Assembly (NCBI GenBank): GCA_037132395.1
Contig: JBAXPC010000024.1
Location: 1 to 9,235, forward strand
Length of the DNA stretch: 9,235 nucleotides
Direction of reading: 5' to 3'
Source of the DNA: SICB01 sp037132395
GTDB lineage: Bacteria; Patescibacteriota; Saccharimonadia; CAILAD01; BJGX01
Shown: one piece after another, positions 5,278-9,235 of the stretch
Numbering within the stretch: the first letter of the stretch is position 1
Layout of the letters: the number at the start of each line of letters is the position of its first letter
Notes under the pieces: generated by a model
Told to the model about the DNA's origin: nothing
The model's database searches: none
What the model saw: only the letters and a program-made list of their open reading frames with translations
Position numbers and translations under genes: made by a program

Positions 5278-5685
5278 TTAGTTGTAATACAAGACAGAAA
5301 TCATTGTAATTAGTATCAGCACCTGGCCAACCAAATCGATTACCATCAGTTTTTTTGAAACCTTTTCAAAAATTCCGCCAACTACAACATATGTGACCAT
5401 AAAGCCAACCCAAATCCAAATAGAAAGCTTGATTGCCTCAAATAATGTCTCGGGATTAGTGATAACCAAGAATCTTTTTAAGACTACCGCCGTCAAAAGT
5501 ATCATTAGTAAAGCGATCAGATAATTTGTAACCGAGATGCTTTTAATGTCTTTAGATTTAATGCCGGCTTCTTTTTGCCACACTTTACCAAGCACCAGTG
5601 GTGAATGCCAAACAACAGCAACAATAACCGCCAAAAACGAAGCCAAAACAATTCCTACCCAGTTGGTAATTATGAAATCTAACAT
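5278..5685 (-). CDS. DUF1761-like four-helix membrane protein
   Basis: A 135-residue integral membrane protein of unknown function. Four hydrophobic segments are visible at about residues 8-27, 52-70, 83-104 and 112-132. The sequence VVWHSPLVLGKVWQKEAG after the first helix resembles the conserved loop of the DUF1761 family, and length and topology also fit; I give this from recognition of the pattern, not a search. The only His lies in that loop, and there is no cysteine or enzymatic motif. The ATG at 5685 has AAGGAG with a 4-base spacer, a strong ribosome site. It has its own -10 (TATAAT at 5725-5730) and follows proS by 73 bases, so it may be transcribed alone or with proS. It converges with murB, with only 16 bases between stops and no hairpin terminator in that gap. 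Confidence 0.85.
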   Translation of the reverse strand: MLDFIITNWVGIVLASFLAVIVAVVWHSPLVLGKVWQKEAGIKSKDIKSISVTNYLIALLMILLTAVVLKRFLVITNPETLFEAIKLSIWIWVGFMVTYVVVGGIFEKVSKKLMVIDLVGQVLILITMISVLYYN

Positions 5686-5724
5686 AAAACTCCTTTATTT
5701 AATAAATTCAGTATGAATGAAATA

Positions 5725-5730
5725 ATTATA
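5725..5730 (-). promoter_or_regulatory. Putative -10 box of the DUF1761-like gene
   Basis: A perfect TATAAT on the minus strand, 39 bases before the ATG, leaving a leader of about 32 bases that carries AAGGAG. No clear -35 is found at 16-18 bases and the region is very A/T-rich. Confidence 0.35.
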
Positions 5731-5758
5731 TTTAACAAGCTTATGTAATTTTTTTAGA

Positions 5759-7027
5759 CTATGTCAGCCTGGCAGGTATCGTTTCGACTTCGTCCAATCT
5801 GCACATAAAGCTATCGAATTTGCCGGATCGGCTAATAACCTCGACACTTGATTGTTCGAGAGTCTGACGGCTAATTACGATCTGCACTGGACAACCAATA
5901 AGGTCGGCGTCAGCAAATTTTTCGCCGGTGCTGGCGCTGGTTCTGTCATCAAACAGGCAGGTATCTGCACCGAGGGCCTGATAAACATCCTCGCCGGCCT
6001 TAATATTGGCCTCGTCACTGAGCGCAATAATGTGGTACTGGTACGGTGCAACTTCGCTGGGCCAGACAATCCCTTTTTCATCAGCAAACTTCTCTACTAT
6101 TACGCCCATCAGTCTTGATATTCCGATTCCATAACAACCCATCCAGACTACGTTCTGAGCATTTTCGGCATCAGAGTATTTGTAGTCTAGAAGCTCTGAA
6201 AACTTAGTACCAAGCGGGAATATATTGCCTACCTCGCAAGCCCTGACTTGCTCTAGATCATCGAAATTGACGCCCAACTTTTTGGCGTCTTCTGGCGTAG
6301 TGACTTCTTTATTGTAAGCAATGTTGTTTTTCTTATCGAGGTATATGGTGTCTTCGCCGCTTTCTAGCACAGTCTGGAACTCGTGCGAATAGTTAGAGGT
6401 AAAATCGCCGCCTGAAGCCAGCGTAATATAGGTGTCTTCGCCAATGCCGAGCTTGTCATAGATGGCATTGTAGCTAGCTTTGGCAGTTTCATAAAAATCA
6501 TTGAGGTCGGCTTCGCTGGTGTGGAAGCTATAGAGATCTTTCATAATAAATTCCCTGCCCCGCAGCAGTCCAGATTTTGCTCTTGGTTCGTTGCGAAACT
6601 TGGTTTGTATTTGATACAGGGCAAAAGGAAAATCCTTATAGCTAGTACGGAAGTGCTTAGCCATTGGAGTAATGAGCTCTTCGTGGGTCGAATTCAGAAT
6701 ATATTCGGTATTGCTTTTTGCCAGGGCTTTTTCGTTGGCTGGCTTGGTACTCATCAAGACATCGATGCTGTCATGACGGTTAGTGGCGTGCCATCGGTCC
6801 CTTCCTGAGAGTGACGGCAACAGAAGTTCTTCTCCGATTTTATCGATTTCTTCACGGACAATACTTTCGATATTCTTAATAACTTTCAAGCCCAATGGCA
6901 AAAATGCGTAAACTCCAGCCATTTCTTGGTATATATAACCAGCTCTAATTAATAGCTTGGCATTAATAGATTCGGTCTGAGCAGAAATATTTTTACTTGT
7001 TCTGGTAAATAGCTTTGATAGTTTCAT
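5759..7027 (-). CDS. proS: Prolyl-tRNA synthetase, short form lacking the INS editing domain
   Basis: The class II enzyme that charges tRNA-Pro. The 422-residue protein has motif 1 around 46-74 (GLKVIKNIESIV onward), motif 2 at about 140-169 (TKFRNEPRAKSGLLRGREF, then MKDLYSFH), motif 3 at 297-312 (GCYGIGISRLMG, Arg305) and a C-terminal anticodon-binding domain from about 325 (GIVWPSEVAPYQ onward). Typical bacterial enzymes are about 570 residues because an INS domain of roughly 180 residues, which hydrolyses mischarged Ala-tRNA-Pro, sits between motifs 2 and 3. Here YSHEFQTVLESGED (213-226) runs almost directly into EVGNIFPLGTKFSE (265-278), so INS is absent; the joint is clean and no frameshift is seen. 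Short forms of this kind are known in some other bacteria. The ATG at 7027 lies 7 bases after a -10-like GATACT and has no Shine-Dalgarno. The promoter occupies the 41-base gap after the upstream ATPase gene. Confidence 0.97.
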   Translation of the reverse strand: MKLSKLFTRTSKNISAQTESINAKLLIRAGYIYQEMAGVYAFLPLGLKVIKNIESIVREEIDKIGEELLLPSLSGRDRWHATNRHDSIDVLMSTKPANEKALAKSNTEYILNSTHEELITPMAKHFRTSYKDFPFALYQIQTKFRNEPRAKSGLLRGREFIMKDLYSFHTSEADLNDFYETAKASYNAIYDKLGIGEDTYITLASGGDFTSNYSHEFQTVLESGEDTIYLDKKNNIAYNKEVTTPEDAKKLGVNFDDLEQVRACEVGNIFPLGTKFSELLDYKYSDAENAQNVVWMGCYGIGISRLMGVIVEKFADEKGIVWPSEVAPYQYHIIALSDEANIKAGEDVYQALGADTCLFDDRTSASTGEKFADADLIGCPVQIVISRQTLEQSSVEVISRSGKFDSFMCRLDEVETIPARLT

Positions 7028-7034
7028 AGCTATT

Positions 7035-7063
7035 AGTATCTAATAGATACGGCGATGTTGCAA
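7035..7063 (-). promoter_or_regulatory. proS promoter with overlapping 15-base palindrome
   Basis: Minus-strand TTGCAA at 7058-7063 and GATACT at 7035-7040 have a 17-base spacer; each hexamer matches consensus at four positions. Seven bases separate the -10 from the ATG, so transcription would start at or next to it. A perfect palindrome GTATCTA-A-TAGATAC at 7036-7050 covers the -10 and part of the spacer, a natural operator position. The regulator is unknown. Confidence 0.5.
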
Positions 7064-7068
7064 GGTGG

Positions 7069-8913
7069 TCATACTCTAGGCCTAAAGCGAGCCCTGAGCG
7101 CATTTAATATTACTATGACATCGATTGCTTCCTGCATAAATGCGCCAATCAGGGGGACAATAAATCCAAATAGTGCGAAGACCATCAGCACTGAGCTCAG
7201 TCCGATGCCGGTAAATATACTCTGCTTTGCAATAGTGACCGACCTTTTTGATATCGCCACCAGCTCGGCTAGGCGGCCGAGGTCGTCCTGCATAATGACT
7301 GCGTCGGCTGCTTCTGAGGCTGCGGTCGAACCCTTGGCTCCCAACGCGATGCCAACATCTGAAGCTGCCAGGACGGGTGCGTCGTTGATACCGTCTCCCA
7401 CCATAGCGACTGGGCTGTGGCTTTTCTTTTCATCTAGTAGCAATTGGACTTTCTGATCAGGTAGCAACTGGCTATGAACATCATCTATGCCGAGCTGGCC
7501 AGCAATATGCTCCCCGACTTGCTTTCGGTCGCCAGTCAGAATAATAAACTTATCCACACCCATTTCTTTTAAGCTTTTGATGGTGGCTTTGGCTTCCGCT
7601 CGCAGCGGATCGACAAATGTAATCGAGCCGATATACTTATCGTCGCGAGCTACAAATAGTGCTGTATTTTGGTGCCCACTATGGCCGACACAGACAGGGT
7701 TACTGGTATTCACACCGCTAGATTTTAGGAATTCAAAACTACCAACCAAAACTTTTTGGCCTTTAACGACTGCCGATATTCCCTTACCCGGGACTTCGCT
7801 GGAATGAGTTACTTCATACAGTGCTATTTTGCGCTGTTTGGCTGCAGTGACCACAACTTGAGCTAAGGTGTGCGTCGAAAGGCTCTCAACACTGGCGACT
7901 ATCTTGAGTAGCTCATTTTTGGTTATCTCGCAAGGCTCGATATCTTGCACAATTGGCTTGCCTTGGGTCAATGTGCCTGTCTTATCGAAGGCGACGGTCT
8001 TAAGGCGACTCAGCTGTTCTAGTACGCCACCACTCTTGATGATTACGCCCCTACTTGCAGCTCTACTCATACCAGATACAATCGCTACTGGTGTGGCAAT
8101 TAGTAGCGGGCAAGGTGTAGCTACTACCAGCACCGATAATGCTCGTACGGGGTCACCACTAATTGCCCAAGCTAGGCCCGACAGCACAAAAGTAACAACT
8201 GTAAAAGGCAAGCTATAGGCATCGGCCAGCCGCACTAAAGGTGACTTTTTGGTAGAAGCCTCACTAACTAGCCTAATTATTTGCTCGTACTGGCTATCTT
8301 TACTGATGTGGGTGGCGTGAATTTCAACTACACCGTCGAGATTAATAGAGCCAGCTAGGACTGCCCCACCCGATTTTTTATTTTCTGGAAGGCTCTCGCC
8401 TGTAATTGCCGATTCATCGACCGATGTAAAACCTTTATATATCTTGCCATCAACTGGGATCATGTCGCCGGGTTTTAATAAAATTGCATCACCCACCCGA
8501 ACTTTTGAGACCGCAACATCTTCTGTGCCAGAACTAGTAATCAGGTGGGCAGTTGTGGGCTTGCGTTTGAGCAGGCTATCGAGCTCGTGTCGTGCGCGGT
8601 TCTTGGCGAAAGCCTCGAGTGCCTCGCCACCTGTCAACATAATGACTATCACGGCGGCAGCGAGGTATTGGCCCAGTAGCAGCGAGGATATTATAGCAGC
8701 AAGAGCAATGACATCGATTCCGACCTGACCTGAGCGTAAGGTTTTTATCATATCTCGAGTACTCGGAATGATTGCAATAACCGAAACCACCACAACACCA
8801 ACTTGCGCTAGGTTGGGCTGGCCAGCAATAGCCGGCACTAAACAACCCAATAGTGCAAAGAGCACAAATACGAGATTATAATATGGGAAGTTTAAGCTAA
8901 AGTTTTTAGGCAT
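7069..8913 (-). CDS. P1B-type heavy-metal transporting ATPase with TPC motif, no N-terminal metal-binding domain
   Basis: An ATP-driven metal exporter of the cytoplasmic membrane, 614 residues from the ATG at 8913 (617 from the ATG at 8922). Eight membrane helices are visible: four before the actuator domain (about 14-96), a pair at about 235-285 and a pair at about 565-605. The actuator has TGES (171-174), the phosphorylation site is Asp310 in DKTGTLT, the nucleotide domain has TGD (460-462) and the hinge is GDGINDAP (506-513). The transport motif of the sixth helix is Thr266-Pro-Cys268 followed by PLLIATPVAI, so TPC in place of the CPC of copper pumps or the SPC of cobalt/zinc pumps; TPC pumps have been placed in a nickel/iron-linked subgroup. 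The usual His-Pro of P1B nucleotide domains is His348-Thr349. There is no HMA domain or Cys/His-rich tail. Metal specificity is inference. It ends 41 bases before proS on a TGA. Confidence 0.95.
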   Translation of the reverse strand: MPKNFSLNFPYYNLVFVLFALLGCLVPAIAGQPNLAQVGVVVVSVIAIIPSTRDMIKTLRSGQVGIDVIALAAIISSLLLGQYLAAAVIVIMLTGGEALEAFAKNRARHELDSLLKRKPTTAHLITSSGTEDVAVSKVRVGDAILLKPGDMIPVDGKIYKGFTSVDESAITGESLPENKKSGGAVLAGSINLDGVVEIHATHISKDSQYEQIIRLVSEASTKKSPLVRLADAYSLPFTVVTFVLSGLAWAISGDPVRALSVLVVATPCPLLIATPVAIVSGMSRAASRGVIIKSGGVLEQLSRLKTVAFDKTGTLTQGKPIVQDIEPCEITKNELLKIVASVESLSTHTLAQVVVTAAKQRKIALYEVTHSSEVPGKGISAVVKGQKVLVGSFEFLKSSGVNTSNPVCVGHSGHQNTALFVARDDKYIGSITFVDPLRAEAKATIKSLKEMGVDKFIILTGDRKQVGEHIAGQLGIDDVHSQLLPDQKVQLLLDEKKSHSPVAMVGDGINDAPVLAASDVGIALGAKGSTAASEAADAVIMQDDLGRLAELVAISKRSVTIAKQSIFTGIGLSSVLMVFALFGFIVPLIGAFMQEAIDVIVILNALRARFRPRV

Positions 8914-8920
8914 TAAATAC

Positions 8921-8926
8921 ATAATA
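8921..8926 (-). promoter_or_regulatory. Putative -10 box of the metal ATPase gene
   Basis: TATTAT on the minus strand, preceded directly by TG. It overlaps the first possible ATG (8922), and the next in-frame ATG (8913) starts exactly seven bases downstream, where the transcript should begin. This favours a leaderless message and the 614-residue product. No good -35 is seen. Confidence 0.45.
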
Positions 8927-8973
8927 CAGGTTATGTGCGACTAATAATATCTTTGGTGTGACATAAAATAAGC

Positions 8974-9002
8974 TTGACTACCATGGGTTTATCTGTTAAG
9001 AT
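8974..9002 (+). promoter_or_regulatory. Promoter of the rightmost gene
   Basis: TTGACT at 8974-8979, a 17-base spacer, and TAAGAT at 8997-9002 preceded by TGT, an extended -10. This is a strong-looking sigma-70 promoter. The transcript should start near 9009 and have a leader of about 34 bases with GGGAG at 9033-9037. It is divergent from the ATPase promoter, about 50 bases away. Confidence 0.65.
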
Positions 9003-9042
9003 ATTGGGTCTGTCCACAGTAGCATCTATGTAGGGAGTAAGG

Positions 9043-9235
9043 TTGAAAAGCAAGCCGTTATGGAAATTTTGGTACCATGCAAGTATCAATCGCGTCATTG
9101 AGAATATCGAACACGATAAACTCAAAAAAGAGGTTGCCCTTGCCAGGGCCGACATCCTGGAAGCCAGTCTCGAACTCAAAAATAGCTCGAGCCAGCACCA
9201 TCAATTTTTAAAGTCGGCCCGCCACAAACTAGAGA
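9043..9235 (+). CDS. N-terminal 64 residues of a coiled-coil protein, possibly a histidine kinase (cut by right edge)
   Basis: The frame begins with TTG at 9043, five bases after GGGAG (9033-9037); an in-frame TAG at 9031-9033 leaves no earlier start. The product opens with a basic, tryptophan-rich segment (KSKPLWKFWYHASINR), then a long charged helix (about 17-60) likely to be coiled coil, with no signal peptide or membrane helix. The last visible residues, FLKSARHKLE (55-64, His61), have the spacing of the phospho-acceptor H-box of histidine kinases (F-L-x4-H-x-L), and the next codon begins with A, compatible with the usual Thr; however Glu replaces the normal Arg. That makes a soluble histidine kinase a guess only. 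It has its own strong promoter and is divergent from the metal ATPase. The downstream sequence is needed to identify it. Confidence 0.6.
   Translation, partial: MKSKPLWKFWYHASINRVIENIEHDKLKKEVALARADILEASLELKNSSSQHHQFLKSARHKLE

Noticed and set aside
7069..7071. Possible recoding of TGA as glycine, as in some CPR lineages
   Set aside because: No known gene here has an internal TGA, and the ATPase ends sensibly at this TGA; reading on would add only eleven codons before TAA. The standard code is simpler, though one TGA stop is weak evidence.
8931..8966. Inverted repeat TTATGT / ACATAA with 24 bases between, in the divergent region
   Set aside because: Six-base A/T-rich arms at that distance are expected by chance, and neither arm aligns with the proposed promoters in a telling way.
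8931..9179. Open frame of 82 residues on the minus strand at the right end
   Set aside because: It lies opposite the coding frame of the right-edge gene, has no recognisable family or ribosome site, and covers the strong plus-strand promoter.

Overview
The window looks like a compact, moderately AT-rich bacterial chromosome segment made almost entirely of short housekeeping genes. The gene set and style fit a Patescibacteria/CPR bacterium, with Candidatus Saccharibacteria (TM7) the best guess. The clues are small proteins, an editing-domain-less prolyl-tRNA synthetase, several start codons directly behind -10 boxes, and a membrane-anchored DsbA-like protein. No rRNA gene or marker tree is available to prove this. 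No known gene carries an internal TGA, and the metal ATPase ends on TGA, so the standard bacterial code fits.

Left block (1-1994, minus strand, read from right to left): ribosomal protein L33 (rpmG), a membrane-anchored DsbA-like thiol oxidoreductase, a small CPHC thioredoxin-like protein, then glyceraldehyde-3-phosphate dehydrogenase, which runs off the left edge. A good promoter precedes rpmG and further promoter-like sites precede the thioredoxin-like gene and gap.

Middle block (2055-4164, minus strand): a 2H phosphoesterase/RNA ligase-like protein whose GTG start overlaps the stop of an ExoIII/APE1-type AP endonuclease; a strongly basic 61-residue orphan protein with a near-perfect Shine-Dalgarno; and a pterin-4a-carbinolamine dehydratase. 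The last is divergent from murB (4209-5261, plus strand), and their promoters overlap.

Right block (5278-9235): a four-helix DUF1761-like membrane protein convergent with murB, prolyl-tRNA synthetase without the INS editing domain, and a P1B-type metal ATPase with a TPC transport motif and no N-terminal metal-binding domain, all on the minus strand. The plus-strand start of a coiled-coil protein, possibly a histidine kinase, is divergent from the ATPase and cut by the right edge.

The genes do not form one pathway. They cover glycolysis, thiol redox, translation, DNA repair, cell-wall precursor synthesis and metal export. The main shared theme is gene starts: some genes have clear Shine-Dalgarno leaders, while others have a -10 box only 7-12 bases before the start codon, which predicts leaderless or nearly leaderless mRNAs. 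I see no tRNA, rRNA, CRISPR array, insertion sequence or convincing intrinsic terminator, and no gene-free stretch longer than 300 bases.
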